59,431 nucleotides of DNA, from NCBI RefSeq assembly GCF_039634785.1, contig NZ_JBBIAB010000028.1, positions 1 to 59,431 of the forward strand, in the 5' to 3' direction. The position numbers and the translations under genes are program-made. Below, piece by piece: positions 33,250 to 42,147 of this stretch; position 1 is the stretch's first letter, and every line of letters starts with the position of its first letter. The notes below the pieces were generated by a model, which saw only the letters and a list, made by a program, of their open reading frames with translations, made no database searches and was not told the DNA's origin. The stretch is from Tistrella mobilis. GTDB taxonomy: Bacteria; Pseudomonadota; Alphaproteobacteria; Tistrellales; Tistrellaceae.

Positions 33250-33728
33250 GCACGCCCGATGCCAAGGCGACGGGGGCCGCACCACCCGTCGAGACCCGGC
33301 CCGATCCGATCAAGCGCGGCCTGATCGCGATCGCCGGGATCTGCGGCTTCGTGGTCGTGGCGGTGGTCGTCAAGATGCTGGCGGCGCCGGCGTCGACCTC
33401 GCCTGCGGCGCCTGTGGTGACGGCGGCGCCGGCCCCGGCACCCGATCCGCGGGATGCCTTCCTGCGCCAGATCGAGGAGGCCGAGCGGCACCAGCCACCG
33501 GCTGCGGCGAAAGCCGCTTCTGCTCCGGACCAGACCCTGCCCCTGTCGCCGGCGGAACAGGCGGCCATGGATCTGCTGCGTCGGCCGATGGTGGTGAAGA
33601 GCACTGAAATCTCCCGTCGGCGGCCGGCGGAGACCGAGGCGCCGGCCGGGCAGGCGGCCGTGTCAGCCCTGCGGGCGCAGCTCGACCGGCTCAAAGGACA
33701 GGATGACCGCAAGGAGGATGGCCGATGA
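33246..33728 (+). CDS. VirB10 N-terminal half (inner-membrane anchor)
   Basis: 160 aa. A cytosolic tail, one transmembrane helix (GLIAIAGICGFVVVAVVVKM) and a Pro/Ala-rich periplasmic linker, the layout of the VirB10 N-terminus. There is no beta-barrel domain. The following gene supplies that. Both overlaps (with virB9 and the next gene) are ATGA, so the three are translated together. Confidence 0.72.
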   Translation: MSTPDAKATGAAPPVETRPDPIKRGLIAIAGICGFVVVAVVVKMLAAPASTSPAAPVVTAAPAPAPDPRDAFLRQIEEAERHQPPAAAKAASAPDQTLPLSPAEQAAMDLLRRPMVVKSTEISRRRPAETEAPAGQAAVSALRAQLDRLKGQDDRKEDGR

Positions 33729-34600
33729 TCCGCATGCCCCTGTTCATCTCCGGCTGTGCGCTTGCCCTTGCCCTTGCCACCCCGGCGCCGGCGCGCGACC
33801 TCGACAGTCTGCGCCGGGAGATCGAGGCGGCCCTGGCGCAGCCGGCGGCGCCGTCGCCGGCACCTGCCGCCCCGGCGGCACCGCCGCCGATCGACATGTC
33901 GGCGGCGAGCCCGGACGAGCAGTCGCGCAGCGATGTCACCAAGCCCCAGGGCTATGAAGGCATCCATGCCGTGCCCCCGGGGCATGACGGGCCGGTGGCG
34001 ACGGTCGGGGTGGGCACGACCGCGCAGGCGGTCGTGAACATGACCAGCATCTCCGACTATCCGGGCCCCTGGCGGGCGACCCTGTCGCGGCCGCTGATGA
34101 ATGCCGACAACACGGCGGTGATCGCGCCGGCCGGCGCGGTGGTGGTGGGGCTGACGCAGCGGGCTTCAGGGCCGAACGAGCCGATCCACAACCGCATGAT
34201 CTACACCCCGCTCATGATCCGTCTGCCGGGTGCCGAGGCCCGGACCATCCCGCTGGTCGGTCAGTATCAGCTCGATGGCGCCGGCGTCGCCGGCGTGCGC
34301 GACAAGGTCGCGTATCACCTCGACATCCAGGCCGCCGCGGTGGGTGGATCCTCGATCGCCGATGCGCTGCCTTCGGTGATTGCCGAGGCGCTGGGGGTCG
34401 ATCAGGTCTCGCGCGCCGGCGATGCCGTCGTCTCCAACCTCTCCGATCAGGGCAAGGTGATCCTGGAGCGGTTCACCAACCTGGTGCCGACCGTCGAGGT
34501 CCGGCCCGGGGCGGTGGTGAACATCTTCTTCATCCGCCCGGTCGAGGCACCGGTCTGGCGGACGGCGGAACGCTATGCCTTCGAAAGGCCGCGGCCATGA
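33725..34600 (+). CDS. virB10: VirB10 C-terminal half (beta domain) with its own signal peptide
   Basis: 291 aa. Signal peptide (LFISGCALALALATPAPARD), Pro/Ala-rich linker, then the TrbI/VirB10 beta-barrel: GPWRATLSRPLMNADNTAVI, PAGAVVVGLTQ, NRMIYTPLMIRLPGAEARTI, RPGAVVNIFFIRPVEAP. In ordinary systems this domain is continuous with the inner-membrane anchor. Here it is a separately exported protein, so energy sensing through VirB10 would need non-covalent contact with the preceding gene product. Confidence 0.82.
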   Translation: MIRMPLFISGCALALALATPAPARDLDSLRREIEAALAQPAAPSPAPAAPAAPPPIDMSAASPDEQSRSDVTKPQGYEGIHAVPPGHDGPVATVGVGTTAQAVVNMTSISDYPGPWRATLSRPLMNADNTAVIAPAGAVVVGLTQRASGPNEPIHNRMIYTPLMIRLPGAEARTIPLVGQYQLDGAGVAGVRDKVAYHLDIQAAAVGGSSIADALPSVIAEALGVDQVSRAGDAVVSNLSDQGKVILERFTNLVPTVEVRPGAVVNIFFIRPVEAPVWRTAERYAFERPRP

Positions 34601-35013
34601 GTGCGCTCAGAGGTCCGGGGTGCATCGCCGGCCTCGGGCTGCTGGCCGCCGGCGTCCTCGGTGCCTGCACCACGCCGGCGCCGGCGCCGCCGGTCACGCC
34701 GCCGGTTGTCGCGGCGCCGCAGCGCCTCGATGCCCAGACCGTGCGCCTCTATCTGCCGCCATCGGTCCGGACCGTGGGCCAGGCGGCGGCCTGGCTGCTC
34801 GACGGCAGCGGTTATGACCTGGTGCTCTATTGTGCGGCCTGCCCGCCGCGGGCGGCGGAGATCGCGGCCGATCCGGTCAGCCCGCTTGCCTATGCCCGGC
34901 CGAACGAGCTGACCAGCAAGACGCGGGCGCTGCTGCTGGTTCTGGGTGGTGCCGGCCGGGTGATCATCGACGACCGGCTCCGGCTCGTGACCTTTGACGA
35001 GGAGGCGGGCTGA
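34597..35013 (+). CDS. Lipoprotein of the T4SS outer-membrane complex
   Basis: 138 aa. Signal sequence with lipobox LGAC (Cys about residue 26), Pro-rich linker, then a small alpha/beta domain (VGQAAAWLLDGSGYDLVLYC) that recalls the N-terminal domains of secretin-associated or TcpQ/PilL-like proteins. ATGA overlap with the VirB10 half. Probable VirB7-like role in anchoring the core complex, though larger than classical VirB7. Confidence 0.68.
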   Translation: MSALRGPGCIAGLGLLAAGVLGACTTPAPAPPVTPPVVAAPQRLDAQTVRLYLPPSVRTVGQAAAWLLDGSGYDLVLYCAACPPRAAEIAADPVSPLAYARPNELTSKTRALLLVLGGAGRVIIDDRLRLVTFDEEAG

Positions 35014-35234
35014 TGCGCCGGGTGATCGTCATCGCAGGCCTCGCCTGCCAGCTCATGGCCTGTGCCGGCCCGGGGCCGGATTGGGCCGCGATCGAAACCA
35101 CGCCCTATTACGCCGACCGGCACGCGCCTCTGACCCGGATCCCGGCCGGGCGGATCATTCATCGGTCGCTCGACGATGCCGCGGCAGCCCCGGCCGGGTT
35201 CGCCCCCTATCTCAGCCTGGGAGATGCAGGATGA
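35013..35234 (+). CDS. Small lipoprotein, VirB7-like
   Basis: 73 aa. The signal peptide VIVIAGLACQLMACAG contains a lipobox (LMAC). The start overlaps the previous stop (TGATG). Size and place suit VirB7, the lipoprotein that holds VirB9 at the outer membrane. No further sequence motif. Confidence 0.65.
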   Translation: MRRVIVIAGLACQLMACAGPGPDWAAIETTPYYADRHAPLTRIPAGRIIHRSLDDAAAAPAGFAPYLSLGDAG

Positions 35235-35701
35235 AGCACGTCCTTCCAATTGTCGGCCTGGCCGCCCTGGCATTGGCGGCGCCACCTGCAGCCGTCCAGG
35301 CCGAGGATTACGACATCGACTGCGCCGTGATCCTGTGCATGGCCGGCGGCTTCCCGGCGAGCGCGCCCTGCTCTGCGGCCCATGGCTACATGATGAAGCG
35401 GCTGAAGAAGGGCAAACCGCCCTTCGGCACCTGTGCGATGTCGGACGGTAAGGCCTTCACTGATTACGACCTCGACATGGGCATCCACTATTATTGCGAG
35501 GCCGGGCTGGTGATGCGCTGGCCGGATGACCGCGACACCTGGAGTGGCAACCGGCCCGGCTGTTACATCGAAGAGGTGGTCGGCCGGGATGATGAGCGGC
35601 GCTACACCTATGTCCGGGCGGCGGCCGGCGGGCCGTATATGGAGATCACGATCAGCCCGGGGAGCGCTGAGGCGTACAGGTCGGGGAAGCTGTATTATTA
35701 A
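35231..35701 (+). CDS. TrbM-like periplasmic protein
   Basis: 156 aa from ATG 35231 (ATGA overlap). Signal peptide then DIDCAVILCMAGGFP, APCSAAHGYMMKRLKKGKPP and FGTCAMSD: the TrbM/KikA pattern of CxxxLCxAG followed by further Cys. TrbM is a periplasmic accessory of plasmid conjugation. It closes the operon; 330 bp with no gene follows. Confidence 0.7.
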   Translation: MKHVLPIVGLAALALAAPPAAVQAEDYDIDCAVILCMAGGFPASAPCSAAHGYMMKRLKKGKPPFGTCAMSDGKAFTDYDLDMGIHYYCEAGLVMRWPDDRDTWSGNRPGCYIEEVVGRDDERRYTYVRAAAGGPYMEITISPGSAEAYRSGKLYY

Positions 35702-35890
35702 GGGGTTAGATCATGATGGGCGACGGGTTGTTGATGTTCGGTTCCGTTTATCCATCCAATTCCATCCATTTTCATCCGAGTCAGGGGGCGTAGCTGGCCT
35801 GTCTGGTGATGCGCTGGCCGGAGGAGTGCGGCCCCCTCTGTTCGGGTAGCGGCCGGTTGGCGTGGGCACTGCGTTGAAATACATAAAAAC

Positions 35891-35922
35891 CATATATACG
35901 CAAAAACATTAATGTATATATG
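35891..35922. repeat. A+T-rich inverted repeat (9-bp arms)
   Basis: CATATATAC (35891-35899) and GTATATATG (35914-35922) around a 14-bp spacer, preceded by ACATAAAAAC. It shares its words with the 54-bp palindrome at 42148 and the box at 58636. It is in the gene-free stretch 35702-36030 after the T4SS operon; no other feature is seen there. Confidence 0.5.
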
Positions 35923-36030
35923 GAGAATGGGATGTGCCCCGGAATATTGTCGCGCTGCACCGACCGGGCGCTCTTCTGCACGAAGCCTGTCGCTGATCGC
36001 CTGAAACAGCGGGCAGGCCAAACGGGCTGC

Positions 36031-36946
36031 TCACGGGAACAGCACTTTTTCCAGCGCCTCGGCCAATTCGCGCCGCTTGTCGGCGGACAGTTTCTTGAGA
36101 TTGCGCTGTTTCCATAAGACGGCGGGCAGGTTCTGCGCGCCAACGATGCCGGGCAAGGTCCAGTCCGGCTCGCCGCGCTTGAAGCTGGTAAGGAAGCGCC
36201 GGTGATCTTCTGGCATGGCGGCCACCATCTCGGCGATGATCGCCTCCCGCGCGGTCTCCAGGTCCGCAAGCGGGACAGGTTCCTGTGTCATGCCATCAAA
36301 GCCCCGCGCGAACTCCTTGTGCAGCGGCTTGCGGGTCGGGGCCAGAACTTCAGCCATCGGACGGTTGTGGCTGATGACATAAACCAGAAAGGCGCGACGC
36401 AACTCGTCGCCGACGCCCTCGTTCTCCAGCAGGCCGCGCACATCAAAGAGGTCGCGCGGGTGCTGGCGGTCAAAGGCTGCCACGATCTTGCCCGCGTAGA
36501 GATCGGCGAAGGACACGACTTGCATTTCGGCGAAGCCGAAGGTGTCCTCGACAGCGGGAACCACGCTCATGACGACAGGATCATAGACCGCACCGCGGAG
36601 CACGGGGGTTACCTCGATCTTGATCTGCACGCCGGGCGTCCGAACGATCAGCTTGGTGATGATATCCTCATCGACAGAACGCGAAGCATTGACGCTCGCG
36701 GTGGGGATACCCCGCTCGATCCGTTCTTTTATCCCCTGCATGGCGGCGTTGATTGCCGCAAGCGATGTGGCCCGGTCTTGGATCGGCAGATAAGTCAGGT
36801 CAATGTCTACGGAGAGGCGCGGCATGTCGCGCACGAACAGGTTGATCGCGGTGCCGCCTTTGAGCGCGAAAGCCTGCTCTTCCGCGACGAAAGGAAGGAC
36901 GCGAATAAGCAGGGCGACCTGCTGGCGATGTGTCGAGGAAGGCCAT
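36031..36946 (-). pseudogene. abiEii: AbiEii toxin (nucleotidyltransferase), frameshifted near its start
   Basis: The conserved frame reads ALKGGTAINLF (motif I), DMPRLSVDIDLTYLP (motif II), GVQIKIEVTPVLRG, LYAGKIVAAFDRQHPRDLFD, typical of AbiEii/COG2253 type IV toxins that modify tRNA. The ATG expected 6 bp after AbiEi (36946) opens a different frame (MAFLDTSPAG) and the two do not join without a frameshift at about 36890-36935. The first in-frame start in the conserved frame is GTG 36834, after motif I. The GGTAxN nucleotide-binding motif would then be lost. Probably inactive toxin. Confidence 0.75.
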
Positions 36947-36951
36947 GGAAT

Positions 36952-37740
36952 TCACACGCATCCAAGGTCGGATGGCACGGTGATGTTGTAGCGCGGATCG
37001 AGTTTGCCGCCTTTGACGAGGGCGCGTTTGCCCGAACCCAGATCGATGCAGGACATGTCGAGCCGGGATCGCCACGTATGGCGGTGGCGGTCGGCGAAGA
37101 AAAGAAAAAGCCGCTTCACCTTCACGCTGGCGCAAGCCTCCAGCAGGGTTTGCAAGCGGCGCGGGCTTAAATCGCTCATCCCTTCCATCAAGGCATCGGC
37201 CTGATGAAAGCTCTCATGCTCGGGCAGCTCGTCGAGCAATTCGAGAACGGCGCGCTCCTTGCTGGAATATCGGATAGGTAAGGTCAGGCCGCCGGCGCCG
37301 ACCATGACGGGGCTTGGCTCGGATGGCGCGTCGACATCATCGGGAAACAACCGCAGGCTGTTGTGCCAGCGAAAGGTTATATCGAGTGGCAGGCTCGCCA
37401 GCCAGGTCGGTGGACGCTTCGGTCCGTAAAGATGAACCTCGTGCACGGCTGTCGAAAGGTAATGGGCATAGCCTTGCTGTTCGAGCGCGGTGCGTCCGCC
37501 GACCGTCAACGGAAGCTCCAGCACCGTCTGGAGAGAAACGATCACCTGCTGCCAGGTGAGCGGCGTGCGCGAGCGGCGATAGACGCGCCGCGCCGGGCTA
37601 TTGAGCCAGCCCGCGCGAACATACTGGCTGCGCAGCGCCGACGAGTAGCCGTGCGCCTCCATCCAGGCGGCATCAGCCAGGAGACCCTCGGGGAGTTCCT
37701 GCTGAAGTCGGTTTAATTTTCCGCCAGAATGCATATTCAT
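36952..37740 (-). CDS. abiEi: AbiEi-family antitoxin
   Basis: 262 aa. N-terminal winged-HTH (LRSQYVRAGWLNSPARRVYR), middle AbiEi_3-type domain (VGGRTALEQQGYAHYLS, HEVHLYGPKRPPTWL) and C-terminal part ending GGKLDPRYNITVPSDL, typical of the COG5340 antitoxins. AbiEi represses the operon and counteracts AbiEii. It is complete although the toxin downstream is frameshifted. Confidence 0.85.
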   Translation of the reverse strand: MNMHSGGKLNRLQQELPEGLLADAAWMEAHGYSSALRSQYVRAGWLNSPARRVYRRSRTPLTWQQVIVSLQTVLELPLTVGGRTALEQQGYAHYLSTAVHEVHLYGPKRPPTWLASLPLDITFRWHNSLRLFPDDVDAPSEPSPVMVGAGGLTLPIRYSSKERAVLELLDELPEHESFHQADALMEGMSDLSPRRLQTLLEACASVKVKRLFLFFADRHRHTWRSRLDMSCIDLGSGKRALVKGGKLDPRYNITVPSDLGCV

Positions 37741-37959
37741 GCTTAGTATTTTGCAACGTTTTTAAACCGATGTCGAGTTCGGATTTTCCAAGATTCGCTA
37801 AGTCATACTTTGTGTTTTGAGGAATATATAAACCGCGGGGAGTGCTGGAAGAGACTGCCGTTGAAAGGCGAGACTCTGTCCTCGCCCCGGGCTTAAGCCG
37901 GGGAGGGCGATACTTTGCGGGGGGCGGCCCCCGTTGCGGCCATTTTCACGAAGCGCTGG

Positions 37960-38373
37960 CTACCTTCGCGGGGCTCTACGTACGCGGCCTCCGGCCGCAC
38001 CGAACTGGGCAGTCATCCAACGCTTTGATCCGAGCTGGCCGGCCATGAGGCCGGGCACATAGAGGTCTGCATCGAGCCGCGGCCAGTGAAGGCCCAGACC
38101 CGAGGGGCTGATTTCGATGACGGCGAGGTCTTCCGGCGCGGCGCCGGCCAAGCCCTCAGCCAAGCGCGGCGGAAAGCTGATCTGCACCTCAGTGTTGAGC
38201 TTGACCACCACACGCCCCGTGCGCCGATCATAACGGGCGGCCACGGCATAGCCCGCCTGACGATGCTCCTGGGTGCGGATCTCGGCTTGGGGGAATGCTT
38301 CCTCCGAAAGGGTCATGTCAGGCAATGTCCATCGAAGTTTCACGTTTGCCGCGGCTTGAGCGAATTTCTGCAT
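37960..38373 (-). CDS. DUF2442 domain protein
   Basis: 137 aa. DUF2442 core: YDRRTGRVVVKLNTEVQISF, DLAVIEISPSGLGLHWPRLD, ADLYVPGLMAGQLGSKRW. These small proteins often sit next to DUF4160 genes as toxin-antitoxin-like pairs, but no DUF4160 is adjacent here. The usual basic tail seems cut short (GGRVRRAPRR stop). The 37741-37959 gap holds a hairpin CCCCGG-GCTTAAG-CCGGGG near 37890 and nothing else I can name. Confidence 0.75.
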   Translation of the reverse strand: MQKFAQAAANVKLRWTLPDMTLSEEAFPQAEIRTQEHRQAGYAVAARYDRRTGRVVVKLNTEVQISFPPRLAEGLAGAAPEDLAVIEISPSGLGLHWPRLDADLYVPGLMAGQLGSKRWMTAQFGAAGGRVRRAPRR

Positions 38374-38483
38374 CTCCGAATATCACATCACATATATGTT
38401 GAGTTTATGCAGAAGTTTCAGATCTTTACGAACTTGACGAATTTATCAAAGTTATCCATATAAGATCCAACGGAGGTTGGATC

Positions 38484-39188
38484 ATGGCAGCTCCTAAATC
38501 AAAAACGGGTACGCGCAATGGCGCGGGCCGACGGCTGGCCGGAGAATCGAAGGGAACTGCCGGCTTCAAGTTTCCTGCCGCGGCATCCAAGCAGTTTACC
38601 AGTGCTCCCAAGCAGATGAAGGCACTCCTTCAAGTCTATGGGGACGCTATCGCGCGGAGCCGTCGGGCCGGCCGGCCCGTGAGTTTTCGTGTCGATGTCG
38701 ACCCCGAAGGTGAGACCGTTGTGACCCCGGTCGAAGACACGACCTCTGGGTCGGAAGTCGTGAGAGAAAGTGCCGCAGCACCGGCCGGGGATCTCGAAGC
38801 GGCCCTGGCTGCGGCGCGGGAACGTGGGCGACTGCGTGCGGCCGAAATCCTGAGCGGCGGGGATATGTTGAACGCGGATGCATTCGCCAAAATGCTCGGA
38901 ACAACCCGGGTGACGGTGAATACAAAACGTCAGAATGGCCAGATCCTCGGCCTTGACGGTACCAAGCGCGGCTTCCGATTCCCTGTCTGGCAGCTGGATG
39001 CGGAGGGTAAGCCTTATGCTGAACTGGCCGCACTGCATGATCTGCTCGGCAGCCCTTGGGCGATCTACCGCTTCTTGATGCAGCCGCATGGGGAACTTGA
39101 CGGGTTGACCGGGCGTGAGGCCCTGGAGCGTGGGGAGGGGGATGCGGTGCTGGCGGCGGCCGAGAGTGTCGGGAGAGATTTCCGCTAA
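38484..39188 (+). CDS. Xre/MbcA-type antitoxin of a RES toxin
   Basis: 234 aa. A Ser/Lys/Ala-rich N-terminus is followed by a region with VSFRVDVDPEGETVVTPV. The HTH part MLNADAFAKMLGTTRVTVNT and a C-terminal toxin-binding domain DLLGSPWAIYRFLMQPHGEL follow. RBS AACGGAGG lies upstream (about 38469-38476). The stop abuts the RES gene. Function: neutralises the NAD-degrading toxin and represses the operon. A+T-rich DNA at 38374-38480 holds the promoter. Confidence 0.82.
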   Translation: MAAPKSKTGTRNGAGRRLAGESKGTAGFKFPAAASKQFTSAPKQMKALLQVYGDAIARSRRAGRPVSFRVDVDPEGETVVTPVEDTTSGSEVVRESAAAPAGDLEAALAAARERGRLRAAEILSGGDMLNADAFAKMLGTTRVTVNTKRQNGQILGLDGTKRGFRFPVWQLDAEGKPYAELAALHDLLGSPWAIYRFLMQPHGELDGLTGREALERGEGDAVLAAAESVGRDFR

Positions 39189-39806
39189 ATGGCGAAGACT
39201 CCCCCACCAAAAGGCTTTGCGGAGGCGCCCCTTCGTATCTATGAAGTGCCGTCTGGTCAGGTATTTGGTCGTATCTATCTGGGGCGCTATCCCGAACCAC
39301 TCGGCTACGGCAAGACACCGAGCCGCTTCAGTGACCCACGGCGGCGGCGTAAACCCGCCAACCGGTTTGGTGTGCTGTATCTCGGCGAGACCGTGAAGGT
39401 ATGCTTCCTTGAAGCGGTCCTCCGAGATCAGCGTGACGGCACGATCGGCGATCTGCCGATCGGAATGTCTGAATTATATGACCGCCATTATGCGGAAATC
39501 GAAATTGCGAACCCACTCGCAATGGTCGACCTGCGTGATGACGGCGCCATTGTCATGGGTGTGCCGACTGATGTTGCAAAGGCGTCAACTCAGACGCTCG
39601 CCCGGGCTTGGTCCCTGGCGTTCTACGACCATAAGGACGAACCAGACGGGATTATTTATCCATCGCGGCTTAACGGCCATACCAACCTGGCTGTGTTTGA
39701 CCGTGCCATAAGGAAGCTCCGGGTCAGGCAGAAGATGCAGCTGATCGGTGCGCCGGGGCTGGCGAGTGTGCTGGATGATTTGAAAGTCGCTCTCGTTGAT
39801 TCCTGA
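39189..39806 (+). CDS. RES-domain toxin
   Basis: 205 aa. RES domain hallmarks: GRIYLGRYPEPLGYGKTPSR (Arg), NRFGVLYLGETVKVCFLEAV (Tyr, Glu) and a C-terminal Ser/Asn patch (IIYPSRLNGHTNLAVFD). RES toxins bind ADP-ribosyltransferase-like sites and deplete NAD+. It starts at the base after the antitoxin stop and appears full length, so the module should be functional. Confidence 0.88.
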   Translation: MAKTPPPKGFAEAPLRIYEVPSGQVFGRIYLGRYPEPLGYGKTPSRFSDPRRRRKPANRFGVLYLGETVKVCFLEAVLRDQRDGTIGDLPIGMSELYDRHYAEIEIANPLAMVDLRDDGAIVMGVPTDVAKASTQTLARAWSLAFYDHKDEPDGIIYPSRLNGHTNLAVFDRAIRKLRVRQKMQLIGAPGLASVLDDLKVALVDS

Positions 39807-39972
39807 CAGCTGAGCCGCGATCGCACGCCCCACTGACGGCTGGGGCGGGCCCCTCATCAGCGTTTCTGCTCGGTCGATCTTCTCCCGCCCCTCCCTATGC
39901 CTTCGTATCTATGATAACGTCCTTTATCAGTGTTTTGAGAAGACCCCTCTCCCTCACCCACGGCACCCGCCC

Positions 39973-40935
39973 ATGCCCCTGATCCCCGCCACACCACCCG
40001 GCCTGCCCGCCACTCCACCCCTCATCGCCGCCGCCGGCGATCTGGCCCAACTGCGCTTCCTCGAATTCTTCGTCGCCCGGATCCGCAACCCGCACACCCG
40101 GCGTGCCTATGGCCGGGCGGCCGAAGACTTCCTCACCTGGTGCAGCGGTATCGGGCTGACCGCGATCGGTCAGGTTCAGCCGCTGCATGTCGCGGCCTGG
40201 GTCGAGCTTCAGGGGCGGCACTTCGCCGCGCCGACCGTCAAGCAGCGCCTGGCCGGGCTGAAGCATCTGTTCGACTGGCTGGTGACCGGCCAGATCCTGC
40301 CCGCCAACCCGGCCGCGTCGGTGCGCGGCCCGGTGCATCGGGTCAAACGGGGCAAGACCCCGGTTCTGGAGGCGGCCGAGGCGCGGCGGATCCTGGAGGC
40401 GATCGACGTCTCAACCCCGATCGGGCTGCGCGACCGCGCCCTGATCGGGCTGATGGTCTACAGCTTCGCCCGAATCGGTGCAGCCCTGGCCATGCGGGTG
40501 GAGGACGTCTATGTCCAGAACCGTCGCCTCTGGGTGCGGCTGCACGAGAAGGGGGGCAAGCGTCACGACATGCCCTGTCACCACAATCTCGATGCCTGGC
40601 TGCACGACTATATGGAGGGTTGTGCGCTGGCGGGTGACCGGCGGAGTGCCCTGTTCCGGACCATCGCCCGCGGCACCGGCCGGCTGAGCGACCGGGCGAT
40701 GCAGCAGGCCGATGCCTATGCGATGATCCGGCGCCGGGCCGCGGCGGCCGGGATCGAGACGCCGATCGGCAATCACAGCTTCCGGGCCACGGGGATCACC
40801 GCCTATCTCAAGAACGGGGGCACGCTGGAAAAGGCGGCGACCATGGCCAACCATGCCTCCACCCGCACCACCCAGCTTTATGACCGGCGGCCGGATGAGG
40901 TGACGCTGGATGAGGTGGAGCGGATCTTCGTCTGA
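39973..40935 (+). CDS. Tyrosine recombinase / integrase (Xer-like)
   Basis: 320 aa. SAM-like N-terminal domain (LRFLEFFVARIRNPHTRRAY) and catalytic domain with Arg in YSFARIGAALAMRVEDV, Lys in HEKGGKRHDMPC, HSFRATG (His-x-x-Arg), NHASTRTTQLYDRR (His/Tyr). All catalytic residues are visible. It may resolve plasmid dimers or move a cassette. No att repeats were recognised beside it. GC-rich with host-like codons. Confidence 0.92.
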   Translation: MPLIPATPPGLPATPPLIAAAGDLAQLRFLEFFVARIRNPHTRRAYGRAAEDFLTWCSGIGLTAIGQVQPLHVAAWVELQGRHFAAPTVKQRLAGLKHLFDWLVTGQILPANPAASVRGPVHRVKRGKTPVLEAAEARRILEAIDVSTPIGLRDRALIGLMVYSFARIGAALAMRVEDVYVQNRRLWVRLHEKGGKRHDMPCHHNLDAWLHDYMEGCALAGDRRSALFRTIARGTGRLSDRAMQQADAYAMIRRRAAAAGIETPIGNHSFRATGITAYLKNGGTLEKAATMANHASTRTTQLYDRRPDEVTLDEVERIFV

Positions 40936-41252
40936 CCCTCTGGCTGACGCTCTGCGATCTCCGGCACCTGATCAAAACCCCGGCCCCTGAAGATGGGGAA
41001 CCCAGGTTCCCCGCGGCGCAAGGGGCAAGCGCCGGCGGCGATGCCGCCGTCGTCGATCGCGGGGTCTCCCCAGCCTTCGGCGGCAGGCCGCCTGCAGGCC
41101 GGCGCGCCGCGCCGCCCCGGGCCTGGGCCCGGGGTGGGTGATCCCCCTCCCCGCGATCGACCCCTCTGAGCTGCGCCGCTTCCCCTCCTTCGTTCGCCAC
41201 TTGGGCGTTGTCGGTCGATGAAATCGACCGACACATCAAGACGGAGGAGACC
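40936..41252. other. Intergenic region upstream of ardC
   Basis: About 317 bp, very GC-rich, with no credible gene. ArdC translation begins at 41253 after an AGGAGG-like box (41244-41249). Short GC-rich inverted repeats are present, but none is striking. Confidence 0.4.
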
Positions 41253-42146
41253 ATGAAGCAGGATCTTCACGCCGAGGTGACCGCCCGCATCGTGGCGCAG
41301 CTTGAGACGGGTGTGCGGCCCTGGATGCGCCCCTGGACGACGGGGGAGAGTGTTGCAGGCCGGCCGCTTCGGGCCACGGGTGAGCCTTATCGTGGAATCA
41401 ACACGCTCATTCTGTGGGAGGCGAGCCTCATCCGCGGCTATCATGCGCCGACCTGGATTACCTTCCGGCAGGCCCGGGCGGAAGGCGGCACGGTCCGTCG
41501 GGGTGAGCATGGGGCCACGGTTGTCTACAGCTCTGCCCTCACCCGTACCGATGTCGATCCGGAGACGGGCGAGGAAGCAGAGACCCGGATCCCGTTCCTG
41601 AAGAGCTATACGGTGTTCAATGTCGAGCAGTGCGACGGACTGCCGGACCGATTGACGGCCCCGCTTCCGGCGTGCCCCGAACCTGAACGGATCGCTGCCG
41701 CCGAAGCCTTCATCGCGGCGACAGGTGCTCGCATTGAGGCCGGGGGTGGGCGTGCCTTTTATGCGCCGGCCCGGGATATGATCGGCATGCCGGCACGCAC
41801 TGCCTTCCGCGACGCTCATGGCTGGTACGCCACCCTTTTGCACGAGCTGACCCACTGGACCGGTCATCCCGCCCGGTGCCATCGCCAGTTCGGCCGGCGC
41901 TTCGCCGATCAGGCTTACGCCCGTGAAGAGCTGGTTGCCGAGCTTGGCGCGGCCTTCCTGTGCGCGGATCTGGGCGTTGCACTCACGCCGCGCGAGGATC
42001 ATGCCGCCTATCTCGCGAGCTGGCTCGATGTGCTCAGGGCAGACAAGCGTGCGATCTTCCAGGCCGCGAGTTTTGCGGCACGGGCGGTCGACTATCTCCA
42101 TGCGCTGCAGGCGGCGGCATCGGGGGTGGGGCAGGCTGTTGCGTAG
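41253..42146 (+). CDS. ardC: ArdC-like antirestriction protein
   Basis: 297 aa from ATG 41253. The N-terminal ssDNA-binding ArdC domain (VTARIVAQLETGVRPWMRPW, YRGINTLILWEASLIRGYHA, TWITFRQARAEGGTVRRGEH) is followed by a zinc metallopeptidase domain with LLHELTHWTGH (HExxH). Plasmid ArdC protects incoming single-stranded DNA from restriction. No operon partner; the 54-bp palindrome follows 2 bp after the stop. Confidence 0.92.
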   Translation: MKQDLHAEVTARIVAQLETGVRPWMRPWTTGESVAGRPLRATGEPYRGINTLILWEASLIRGYHAPTWITFRQARAEGGTVRRGEHGATVVYSSALTRTDVDPETGEEAETRIPFLKSYTVFNVEQCDGLPDRLTAPLPACPEPERIAAAEAFIAATGARIEAGGGRAFYAPARDMIGMPARTAFRDAHGWYATLLHELTHWTGHPARCHRQFGRRFADQAYAREELVAELGAAFLCADLGVALTPREDHAAYLASWLDVLRADKRAIFQAASFAARAVDYLHALQAAASGVGQAVA

Positions 42147-42147
42147 C

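Noticed and set aside
36202-37170. 322-codon plus-strand open frame over the AbiE genes
   Set aside because: Antisense shadow; AbiEi and AbiEii motifs are on the minus strand.
39973-40935. Integron or phage integrase with att sites
   Set aside because: Catalytic residues are those of a tyrosine recombinase, but no attC, cassette array, tRNA target or flanking direct repeat was seen, so no integration role is claimed.
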